The position numbers and the translations under genes are program-made. Below are positions 6,878 to 12,485 of a DNA stretch of 12,485 bases, one piece after another. The stretch lies in contig CANQXN010000041.1 in assembly GCA_947627815.1 (NCBI GenBank), forward strand, positions 1 to 12,485, read 5' to 3'. The stretch's first letter is position 1. Each line of letters begins with the position of its first letter. Below the pieces are notes generated by a model. It searched no databases. It was not told the origin of the DNA and saw nothing but the letters and a program-made list of their open reading frames with translations. Source of the stretch: an uncultured Clostridia bacterium. Lineage in GTDB: Bacteria; Bacillota; Clostridia; Oscillospirales; CAG-272.

Positions 6878-7789
6878 ATGAAAGAAAAAATTGCCGCCTA
6901 TCTGGATGGCGTGTTTATGGATCTTCCCGTCAACGAAGCCCTGGAGGCCGAAAAGCAAGCGCTTATCAAGCAGGGCGAGGCGCTCTATCGGGATAAGATC
7001 GTAGCAGGGCTGTCTGCCCGGGAAGCGTTTGACGCGGTCTGCGATGCGTTGCCCGCAATGCGGCAGGCGTATGAAGAAAGCCGCTCCGAGCCTTGCCGCG
7101 AAGCGATGGCGCAGGCTTCGGCGCCTCTGTCGGAAGTGCCGGAAGAATATATCGAAACGCCGGAGCGCGAGCTTGCCGGCAGCGTTCTCTCGGCGCTTTC
7201 GGTGATCTTCTATCTGGTCTCGGTGATCCCGCTCCTGATTCTTCAGAACAATGTCGGCGCGCTGATTCTTTTCCCGGTGTGCGCCCTGGCCACCGCGTTT
7301 GCCCTGATGGCGCGCCTCGCGTTTCCCGCGCCCGTTTATTTTACGGCAAGCGATGGCGTGAGACGGCGCTATGTCCCCAAAGAGAGCGACGCTGTGAGAA
7401 AAAACCGGCAAATTCGGGCGCTTCTTTTCTCTCTTGGCGTGGCGCTGGTGATCGCCGCCATTGACTTGCCCATCATCGGCGATCTTGTCAGCCCCCGCGT
7501 GGAAGGCTGGTTTATCGCCGGCATGTTCCTTGTCGATGCTGTCGGGGTCTGTTTAGCGATCGGTTCCGGCCGCAAAAAAGGGCATCAGGCGCGGCGATTT
7601 CTGTTAAACGATGAGGAAGAGAAGGGTAGGCGCTTCGGCCATCCCCTCTATCGGATCCTTTTGGCCGCAACGACGCTTCTTTATCTTACTTTGAGTCTTC
7701 TCACCATGAAATGGTGGATCACATGGCTTCTTTGGGTGGCGTTATATTGCGCTTTTCAGGCGATACACGCCATTCGCCGCGATGACTGA
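6878..7789 (+). CDS. HAAS / permease-prefix-like multi-pass membrane protein
   Basis: This 303-residue protein starts with a helical domain of about 70 residues (KEKIAAYLDGVFMDLPVNEA, LSAREAFDAVCDALPAMRQA). It resembles the HAAS/DUF1700-type and permease-prefix domains: helices with an acidic 'leucine-x-leucine' pattern and a G-[LMF]-[ST]-x-x-[EA]-A-like turn. About six transmembrane helices follow (near 99-121, 125-148, 180-200, 210-229, 258-276 and 279-297). ATG 6878 is chosen because AAAGGAG ends nine bases upstream; the TTG at 6869 directly abuts that site. It sits between the ABC exporter and a DUF4097 gene, so it mirrors the DUF1700 gene of the next operon but has more membrane helices. 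It is probably a membrane partner or sensor for the DUF4097 protein; the family assignment is by pattern only. Confidence 0.7.
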   Translation: MKEKIAAYLDGVFMDLPVNEALEAEKQALIKQGEALYRDKIVAGLSAREAFDAVCDALPAMRQAYEESRSEPCREAMAQASAPLSEVPEEYIETPERELAGSVLSALSVIFYLVSVIPLLILQNNVGALILFPVCALATAFALMARLAFPAPVYFTASDGVRRRYVPKESDAVRKNRQIRALLFSLGVALVIAAIDLPIIGDLVSPRVEGWFIAGMFLVDAVGVCLAIGSGRKKGHQARRFLLNDEEEKGRRFGHPLYRILLAATTLLYLTLSLLTMKWWITWLLWVALYCAFQAIHAIRRDD

Positions 7790-7801
7790 AGGAGGTTGTA
7801 T

Positions 7802-8944
7802 ATGAGGCGATCTGTCAAAAAGGGACGGTTGGCTTTCTATCTGCTTTTTGCCCTGCTTTTTGTCGGCACGCTGGCGTATACCCTGCTGGCGGGCAGAGTG
7901 GGGATCAGCCTTTTTACCGGGAGCGACCGCTATTACGGCGATAAAACCTTTGAAAACGGCAATACCGCTCTTTCCGAGCGGATCACCTCTCTTGACATCG
8001 GCTGGGTGGCCGGCAAGGTGGAAATCCGCGTCACCGAAGAGGGAGAGGGCGTGACGCTGACCGAGACGGGGAGCGAAACGCCGGAAGGCAAGAACCGTAT
8101 GACCTACCAGCTGACCGATGGAATGCTGACCCTGCGGTTTGCCGAGAAAAAAGCGATCTTTCTTTCCAATTATAAAAAACCGAAAACGCTTACCGTGGAG
8201 ATCCCACGGGCGTTTGCCGCGTATCTTGACGAAATCACGGTTCACACAATTTCGGCTGAAGTGTCGGTGGAAGGGATCGACGGGACAGAACTCTTGATCG
8301 ACAGCGCGTCAGGCTCCGCCTTTTTGTCAGGCGTTACCGCCAAGCGCATCCACATCAGCGGGAAAAGCGGCGGGGCGTCGATAGAAAATTGCCGCTGCGA
8401 CAGGCTTACTGTGACGATGCGGACGGGATCGGTGCGGATTGCGGGGCTTGCCGGGCAGACGGATGAAACCGTGGATCATTGCTATATCGAAACGGTGAGC
8501 GGCAATGTCACGGCCAAGGACGCCGCCTTGCGCGAACTGACGGTGGAGACCAAAAAAGGCGCCGTTTCCGGCCAGGCGGTGACGGTCACGGAAACTCTCA
8601 CGGCGGTAGGCGACAGCGGCGCTCTGACCTTTGATTCCTGCCAAAGCGGCGCTCTTGCGCTTGAAAGTGGAAACGGCAATATCGTCTGGGCGGGCGAATT
8701 GCCGGAAAGCGCCGAAATCACGACCCATGCCGGCGCCGTGGCGCTTTTCTTGCCGGCGGACGCCTCGTTTGTGCTGACTTATGATACTGCCACAGGACAG
8801 AGCGCGATCACCTTCCCGGGGCTTACGGCTGAGGAAGAGGAGGGCGTCTATCGCACCGGCGGCGAGGCAAAAGCCGCGCTTTCTGTCGATACCTTCTCCG
8901 GCAATCTTTCGGTCGGTCTTTTCTCGGGCGGCGGCTTGTCTTAA
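7802..8944 (+). CDS. DUF4097 family membrane-anchored beta-helix protein
   Basis: The 380-residue protein has a basic N-terminus (MRRSVKKGR), one hydrophobic segment (about 11-30) serving as a signal anchor, and a large extracellular part rich in short beta strands. Repeated turns such as SASGSAF, GKSGGASI, MRTGSVRIAG, VSGNVTA, GDSGALTF, ESGNGNIVW and FSGNLSV recur about every 20 residues, the hallmark of the DUF4097 right-handed beta-helix. Relatives include Bacillus LiaG and YvlB, proteins tied to envelope stress. GAAGGAGG lies six bases before ATG 7802, 12 bases after the preceding stop. It is the last gene before the terminator at 9015. The role is probably in envelope sensing or scaffolding; no enzyme motif is seen. 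Confidence 0.83.
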   Translation: MRRSVKKGRLAFYLLFALLFVGTLAYTLLAGRVGISLFTGSDRYYGDKTFENGNTALSERITSLDIGWVAGKVEIRVTEEGEGVTLTETGSETPEGKNRMTYQLTDGMLTLRFAEKKAIFLSNYKKPKTLTVEIPRAFAAYLDEITVHTISAEVSVEGIDGTELLIDSASGSAFLSGVTAKRIHISGKSGGASIENCRCDRLTVTMRTGSVRIAGLAGQTDETVDHCYIETVSGNVTAKDAALRELTVETKKGAVSGQAVTVTETLTAVGDSGALTFDSCQSGALALESGNGNIVWAGELPESAEITTHAGAVALFLPADASFVLTYDTATGQSAITFPGLTAEEEEGVYRTGGEAKAALSVDTFSGNLSVGLFSGGGLS

Positions 8945-9014
8945 CCCATCGCCCCCGCGTTTTGCCGGCAGAACTTGCACAAGCCGCTTGACAACCAGAT
9001 AATCCGAATATTTC

Positions 9015-9057
9015 AATGCCCACGGGAGAAATCCTGTGGGCATTTTGTTACTTTTTT
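9015..9057 (+). terminator. Intrinsic terminator of the ABC / DUF1854 operon
   Basis: AATGCCCACGGGA (9015-9027) pairs with TCCTGTGGGCATT (9032-9044) over 13 positions, with one G-U pair, around a stable GAAA tetraloop. The tail TTGTTACTTTTTT follows. Confidence 0.88.
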
Positions 9058-9067
9058 ATGAATTCCG

Positions 9068-9096
9068 TTGACAGAACGCATACTTCGTGATATGAT
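9068..9096 (+). promoter_or_regulatory. Promoter of the PadR-DUF1700-DUF4097 operon
   Basis: TTGACA (9068-9073), a 17-base spacer and TATGAT (9091-9096) form a near-perfect sigma-A promoter starting just after the preceding terminator. The transcript would begin near 9103, about 18 bases before the ATG. Confidence 0.82.
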
Positions 9097-9105
9097 GTAT
9101 AGCGT
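9076..9105. promoter_or_regulatory. Imperfect inverted repeat over the -10, candidate PadR operator
   Basis: ACGCATAC (9076-9083) is mirrored by GTAT-a-GCGT (9097-9105) with one extra base. The repeat brackets the -10 element. PadR proteins commonly bind inverted repeats over their own promoter, so self-repression is likely; this specific site is inferred. Confidence 0.45.
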
Positions 9106-9120
9106 GAAAGGAGGCATGGT

Positions 9121-9441
9121 ATGGACATTCAGTTGAAACGGGGTCTCTTGGATGTCTGCGTTTTAGCGGCGATCAAAAGCGAAGATTCATACGGGTATAA
9201 GATCATAAAAGATATGAAACCGTATCTTGAACTTTCCGAATCGACCTTGTATACCATTTTAAAACGCTTGGAAACAGCCCATATGCTGACCGTTCGTACC
9301 ACGGAACACGGCGGCAGACTTCGAAAATATTACCATATTACCGATGAAGGGCTGAAACGCATTGAAGATTTCAAGGCGGATTGGAAAGAAATCTTATCGA
9401 TATATCGATTTGTCACTAAGGGGGAGGACGGCGATGAATAA
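9121..9441 (+). CDS. PadR family transcriptional regulator
   Basis: The 106-residue protein is a single PadR winged helix: LKRGLLDVCVLAAIKSEDSY, GYKIIKDMKPYLELSESTLY, TILKRLETAHML and a wing with GGRLRKYYHITDEG. The conserved E-x-T-L-Y-x-x-L-K-R-L recognition helix and the Y-Y-x-I-T-D-E-G wing are both present. It is of the short (subfamily 2) type, with a short C-terminal helix for dimer formation. AAAGGAGG lies six bases before ATG 9121. Its last eight bases overlap the start of the DUF1700 gene, indicating coupled translation. PadR next to DUF1700 and DUF4097 is a recurring Firmicute cassette; it probably represses its own operon, including the genes downstream. Confidence 0.93.
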   Translation: MDIQLKRGLLDVCVLAAIKSEDSYGYKIIKDMKPYLELSESTLYTILKRLETAHMLTVRTTEHGGRLRKYYHITDEGLKRIEDFKADWKEILSIYRFVTKGEDGDE

Positions 9442-10033
9442 ACAAGAGTTTCTCGCGCGGCTGCGTCAATCTTTGGCCGGGTTGCCGCAGGATGATATTG
9501 AAGAACATTTAGCGTTTTACAGTGAAATGATTGAAGATCAAATGGAAGACGGTCTTTCGGAGGAAGAAGCGGTTGCGGCCGTAGGCTCTATGGAGGAAAT
9601 CGTCACACAAATCGTAGCGGAAACGCCCCTCGCGAAAATCGCGAAAGAAAGGATCAAACCCAAAAGGCGGCTGCGTGCGGGAGAAATCGTACTGCTTGTT
9701 CTTGGCTCTCCGATATGGCTTTCTTTGGGGATTGCTGTATTTGCCGTTGTTCTTTCCCTTTTTATTGTGCTATGGTCTTTGATTGTTTCTGTATGGGCCA
9801 TTTTTGTGTCAACGGTCGCTTGTTCTTTTGGTGGGGTAGTGTCAACGATCGTTTTTACCGTAGGCGGGAATGTTGCTCCCGGTATTGCTATGCTCGCGGC
9901 GGGCATCGGTTGCGCCGGCCTTTCGATCTTTGCGTTTTACGGAGGCAGGGCGGCAACAAAGGGCATTTGGAAGCTCACAAAGAAAATGGCAATCGGGATC
10001 AAGAATTGCTTTATCAAGAAGGAGGAAGCGTAA
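9434..10033 (+). CDS. DUF1700 (HAAS domain) membrane protein
   Basis: The 199-residue protein begins with the HAAS helical domain (about residues 1-70: MNKQEFLARLRQSLAGLPQD, then EHLAFYSEMIEDQMEDGLSE, EEAVAAVGSMEEI), including the typical D-I-E-E-h-x-x-[FY]-[YF] and G-[LMF]-[ST]-E-E-E-A-h-x-x-[LVI]-G signatures. After a basic linker come about three to four transmembrane helices (about 83-176) and a lysine-rich tail. Start ATG 9434 overlaps the end of padR (ATGAATAA); GGGGAGG lies about six bases upstream. Its stop overlaps the ATG of the following DUF4097 gene (TAATG). The HAAS domain is thought to connect PadR-type regulators with membrane partners, so this is the likely signalling link between PadR and the DUF4097 protein. 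Confidence 0.92.
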   Translation: MNKQEFLARLRQSLAGLPQDDIEEHLAFYSEMIEDQMEDGLSEEEAVAAVGSMEEIVTQIVAETPLAKIAKERIKPKRRLRAGEIVLLVLGSPIWLSLGIAVFAVVLSLFIVLWSLIVSVWAIFVSTVACSFGGVVSTIVFTVGGNVAPGIAMLAAGIGCAGLSIFAFYGGRAATKGIWKLTKKMAIGIKNCFIKKEEA

Positions 10034-11010
10034 TGAAAAAGAAAACCCAAACATGGCTTCTGATCGCAGCTTTTCTTTTGCTGATTGGCTGCGCCCTCTT
10101 TGTATGCGTGATGTCAATACTCAAATGGGATTTTACCAAACTGTCAACGGCAAAATACGAAACCAACACTTATGAAGTCGGTGAGGAATTTGACGCAATC
10201 TCCATCGATACGGATACCGCGGACATCGTATTTGCGCTTTCTGATGACGGCAAGTGCAGAGTGGAGTGCTATGAAGACGAAAAAACAAAACATTCGGTCA
10301 CCGTCGAAAATCACACGCTTGTTGTCGGCACTGATCCAAAAGCATGGTACGATTATATCGGTTTGGGCTTTCGCTCGCCCAAGATAACGGTCTATTTGCC
10401 AAGCACGGAATACACCTCGCTTCTTATGGATGAAAGTACCGGAGATATCGAAATACCGAAAGAGTTTCATTTTAACAATGTTGATATTTCATCCAGTACA
10501 GGGCATGTACATTTTTACGCATCCGCCTCTGGGACGGTGAAAGTAAAAACAAGTACCGGCCATATCCGTGTAGAGAACTGCTCCGCCGGTGCGCTTGACC
10601 TTGAAGTCAGCACAGGCAGGGTGACGGTTTCGGGCGTGACTTGTAAGGGAAATATTACGATCGGCGTATCCACAGGCAAAACCTATCTGCAGGATATTAC
10701 CTGTAAAAGCGTTGTGTCACACGGCAGCACGGGAAATATGGATTTGAACCATGTGATTGCCGCAGAAAAGTTTTCTATCGAGAGAAGCACGGGCAATGTG
10801 AAGTTTGACGGCTCGGACGCTCCTGAAATTTTCGTCAAAACCGATACAGGCGATGTTACAGGCAGCTTGCTTACCGATAAGGTATTTCTGACACAAACCG
10901 ATACAGGTAATGTCGATGTCCCTAAAACGGCGGGCGGCGGCCGGTGTGAGATCATTACGGATACGGGGAATATTCGGATAACGATTGCCTCCTCTCGAAA
11001 CGGTCAGTAA
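10033..11010 (+). CDS. DUF4097 membrane-anchored beta-helix protein with ten STG/DTG rungs
   Basis: The 325-residue protein has a basic start (MKKKTQ), one hydrophobic segment (8-29; Cys20 follows LLIG but a lipobox is only loosely matched) and an extracellular region. From residue 135 on, a turn with the motif [SD]TG-[NDHRK] recurs ten times: the glycines are at 137, 157, 176, 195, 215, 234, 254, 273, 292 and 312, always 19 or 20 residues apart. This regular period indicates a right-handed beta-helix with one turn per rung, the DUF4097 fold. Start ATG 10033 overlaps the DUF1700 stop, and GGAGG lies seven bases before it. It is the last gene of the PadR operon. Envelope sensing or a structural role is likely; no catalytic residues are evident. 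Confidence 0.9.
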   Translation: MKKKTQTWLLIAAFLLLIGCALFVCVMSILKWDFTKLSTAKYETNTYEVGEEFDAISIDTDTADIVFALSDDGKCRVECYEDEKTKHSVTVENHTLVVGTDPKAWYDYIGLGFRSPKITVYLPSTEYTSLLMDESTGDIEIPKEFHFNNVDISSSTGHVHFYASASGTVKVKTSTGHIRVENCSAGALDLEVSTGRVTVSGVTCKGNITIGVSTGKTYLQDITCKSVVSHGSTGNMDLNHVIAAEKFSIERSTGNVKFDGSDAPEIFVKTDTGDVTGSLLTDKVFLTQTDTGNVDVPKTAGGGRCEIITDTGNIRITIASSRNGQ

Positions 11011-11012
11011 AG

Positions 11013-11062
11013 AAAACCGCTGTCATTTTCCTCCTTGCAAGGAGGAAAATGACAGCGGTTTT
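11013..11062. terminator. 50-bp perfect palindrome, bidirectional terminator between convergent operons
   Basis: The arm 11013-11037 is the exact reverse complement of 11038-11062, giving a 25-bp-per-arm palindrome centred between 11037 and 11038 with T4 on the 3' side of either strand; GTATTTT follows on the plus strand. It starts three bases after the DUF4097 stop and faces the 3' end of the minus-strand kinase gene, so it can end both transcripts. Confidence 0.87.
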
Positions 11063-11141
11063 GTATTTTCCGATAAAAAGGGGCAAGCCGGCGCGACCGA
11101 TGCCATCGAACCGACGCGGCGGGGACACTGATTTCATGTTG

Positions 11142-12047
11142 TCAGTCAGACGGGCTTTTCTGTTCTGCAAAGGCTACCTTGATTTCCAGCTTCCCGTGGT
11201 GATAGATTGCCTCAATACATCCGCCCATGCGCTCGGTCAGCAGCTTGGCGATAGACAGCCCCAACCCGGTGGAATTGCGATTTGCCTCTACTGTGTAGAA
11301 GCGGTCAAACAATCGGCCGACCGTCACCGTGGTCAGATTGTGCGCCGTATTGCTGAAGGTAACGCATCCGCTCTTGTCCATTTTTACAGATAAATCGCCG
11401 TCGGCGTATTTCAGCGCGTTGCTGATGATGTTGGAGAAGATGCGGTTGACAGCGCCCGCATCCAGTTCGCGGTAAACAGGCGCCTCCGGCAATTCGATTT
11501 CCGGCTGGATGCCTTTTTCCCGCATCACCGCATAGAAGGACAGCAAGTTTTCTTCGAGTGTTCGGACAAGATCGAGACGCGACGGGTTCAATTCTTGCGA
11601 AGAGGCAACGACGCTGTATCGGAACAGCTCTTCCGTCAGACTCTTTAATACTTCCGTCCTGTTTTTGATTTGAGAAAGATAGCGCTGAACGGTTTCGCTT
11701 TTTTCTTCTCTCTCCAATAAATCAAGATAGCCGCTGATCGCCGTCAGGGGCGTTCTGAGATCATGGGAGATGTTGGTGACAGCTTCTTTCAGTTCTAAAT
11801 CGCCGTGCCGGTAACGCCGGCGTTCCTTGCGGAGCAGGCAAAGCTGTATATTGATGTCGGCGGCCAGCTTCCGCATAGCGCGGTCGCGGGAGGAAATGTC
11901 AATGAGCGTATTCGTCTCTTCTGTCAATCGGTCATGGAACGCTTCTGCAATCTCATGGGCAGATCGGCGCAGGAAATAAATCTTTGCAAAAAGAGCAAAG
12001 AGGATAAGGGACAAGATGCCGATGATACACAGCAGTAAAGGTTCCAT
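11142..12047 (-). CDS. Membrane-bound sensor histidine kinase
   Basis: The 301-residue protein has one N-terminal transmembrane helix (4-26), a helical linker (about 28-85), a HisKA dimerisation domain with the H-box NISHDLRTPLTAISGYLDLL (phospho-accepting His95), and an HATPase domain. The latter has the N-box RIFSNIISNALKYA (Asn206 and Asn210) and a G2 box STGLGLSIAKLLTERMGG. The usual DxGxG box is replaced by FSNTAHNL, a variant seen in a group of Firmicute kinases beside ABC transporters. There is almost no extracellular loop, as in intramembrane-sensing kinases that rely on a transporter for input. AAGGAG overlaps the stop of the preceding membrane-protein gene, five bases before the ATG, so the two are coupled. 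No response regulator lies in the window; it is probably encoded upstream, beyond 12485. Confidence 0.92.
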   Translation of the reverse strand: MEPLLLCIIGILSLILFALFAKIYFLRRSAHEIAEAFHDRLTEETNTLIDISSRDRAMRKLAADINIQLCLLRKERRRYRHGDLELKEAVTNISHDLRTPLTAISGYLDLLEREEKSETVQRYLSQIKNRTEVLKSLTEELFRYSVVASSQELNPSRLDLVRTLEENLLSFYAVMREKGIQPEIELPEAPVYRELDAGAVNRIFSNIISNALKYADGDLSVKMDKSGCVTFSNTAHNLTTVTVGRLFDRFYTVEANRNSTGLGLSIAKLLTERMGGCIEAIYHHGKLEIKVAFAEQKSPSD

Positions 12048-12056
12048 GAAAACTCC

Positions 12057-12485
12057 TTATCGAAATTCTTTTTTGCGAAATAATAGCAGACCGATGCCCG
12101 ACAAAAGAAGAATGTCAAAGCAGGAATACAACGGAAAAGTTTTCAAGCCGGGGTAGGCATCGATGGGGTCTATTTCCGATGTGTCGCCCGCCTGCTCATC
12201 GGGATAGGTACAGTGGGTCAGACATGAAGCATATTCATTGATCTGGCCGTTGGGGAGCATAGCGTCTAAATGCGTCAAAATCCCGCGGAAAGGTTGTTTT
12301 ATATATTTCGGATTAGGAATTTGTTCCGCATCGACGAAAACGGTTTTATAATATGTCACCTGGCCGTTTTCATCAGTTGTAAGGGAATAGTTTCCTTCAT
12401 ATGTTCCTTCTTGGATCTGCTTGACCTCCTCCGGGGTCATCTGTACCTGGGAAAATTCAGTTGTGGTAATAAATTCCGGCTGTCT
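12057..12485 (-). CDS. C-terminal part of a membrane protein, probably ABC-2 type permease
   Basis: The frame is open to the window edge; 142 codons are visible, then TAA. The segment contains a polar, probably extracellular region of about 115 residues (with HLDAMLPNGQINEYASCL and two cysteines in SCLTHC) and one C-terminal transmembrane helix, FDILLLSGIGLLLF, ending in the charged RKKEFR. A last helix followed by F-[RK]-K-[KR]-[DE] is typical of ABC-2 type permeases of peptide-antibiotic resistance transporters, and the co-transcribed kinase fits that setting. The assignment rests on this ending and the context only; an unrelated membrane protein is possible. An internal ATG at 12440 is not needed, as the frame continues upstream. 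Confidence 0.6.
   Translation of the reverse strand, partial: RQPEFITTTEFSQVQMTPEEVKQIQEGTYEGNYSLTTDENGQVTYYKTVFVDAEQIPNPKYIKQPFRGILTHLDAMLPNGQINEYASCLTHCTYPDEQAGDTSEIDPIDAYPGLKTFPLYSCFDILLLSGIGLLLFRKKEFR

Noticed and set aside
8988..9010. Additional promoter at TTGACA 8988-8993
   Set aside because: No acceptable -10 is found 16-18 bases downstream, and transcription from it would run straight into the terminator at 9015-9057.
9715..10032. N-terminal extension of the second DUF4097 protein
   Set aside because: This upstream part overlaps the DUF1700 gene out of frame and is Cys/Phe/Arg-rich; ATG 10033 has a proper ribosome-binding site and is followed by a membrane anchor.
11049..11393. Plus-strand open frame starting inside the palindromic terminator
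   Set aside because: It begins in the terminator stem, overlaps the 3' part of the kinase gene in antisense and shows no domain; the GGAGG before its ATG is part of the palindrome.

Overview
The window looks like a chromosomal segment of a Gram-positive Firmicute, most likely a gut-type Clostridia (Oscillospiraceae-like). The grounds are strong AAAGGAG/GGGGGG ribosome-binding sites, sigma-A type promoters with 17-bp spacers, PadR and XRE regulators, a membrane kinase type typical of this group, and mixed base composition. No rRNA, tRNA, CRISPR array, phage gene or insertion sequence was seen.

Layout. (1) 1-296, minus: the N-terminal part of an XRE regulator whose 3' end lies outside the window, with its own promoter and a candidate operator. 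(2) 437-1527: a divergent pair made of a small XRE repressor (minus, TTG start) and a two-helix membrane protein (plus). They share a 143-bp region with three palindromes spaced exactly 31 bp apart; one fills the spacer of a perfect TTGACA-17-TATAAT promoter. (3) 1677-9057: a five-gene plus-strand operon encoding a zinc-ribbon ABC exporter subunit (probable CTG start), a DUF1854 protein, a second zinc-ribbon ABC exporter subunit, a HAAS/permease-prefix-like multi-pass membrane protein and a DUF4097 membrane-anchored protein. It has a clear promoter and a strong terminator. (4) 9068-11062: a second plus-strand operon, PadR - DUF1700 (HAAS) - DUF4097, with overlapping genes, its own promoter and a 50-bp perfectly palindromic terminator. 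It looks more AT-rich than operon 3. (5) 11142-12485, minus: a sensor histidine kinase downstream of the C-terminal end of a membrane protein, probably an ABC-2 type permease, that runs off the window.

How it may work together (inference). The two ABC subunits have the same unusual layout: an N-terminal domain, a CxxC-x11-CxxC zinc ribbon, six transmembrane helices and a nucleotide-binding domain. They flank the DUF1854 gene, so a heterodimeric exporter with DUF1854 as an accessory subunit is the simplest reading. The two following genes repeat, in diverged form and without PadR, the HAAS-membrane plus DUF4097 module that makes up the next operon. Envelope sensing or stabilisation is therefore a plausible common theme of 6878-11010, and the kinase/permease pair next door fits an envelope-stress or antimicrobial-peptide response neighbourhood. 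The substrate of the exporter cannot be read from the sequence.
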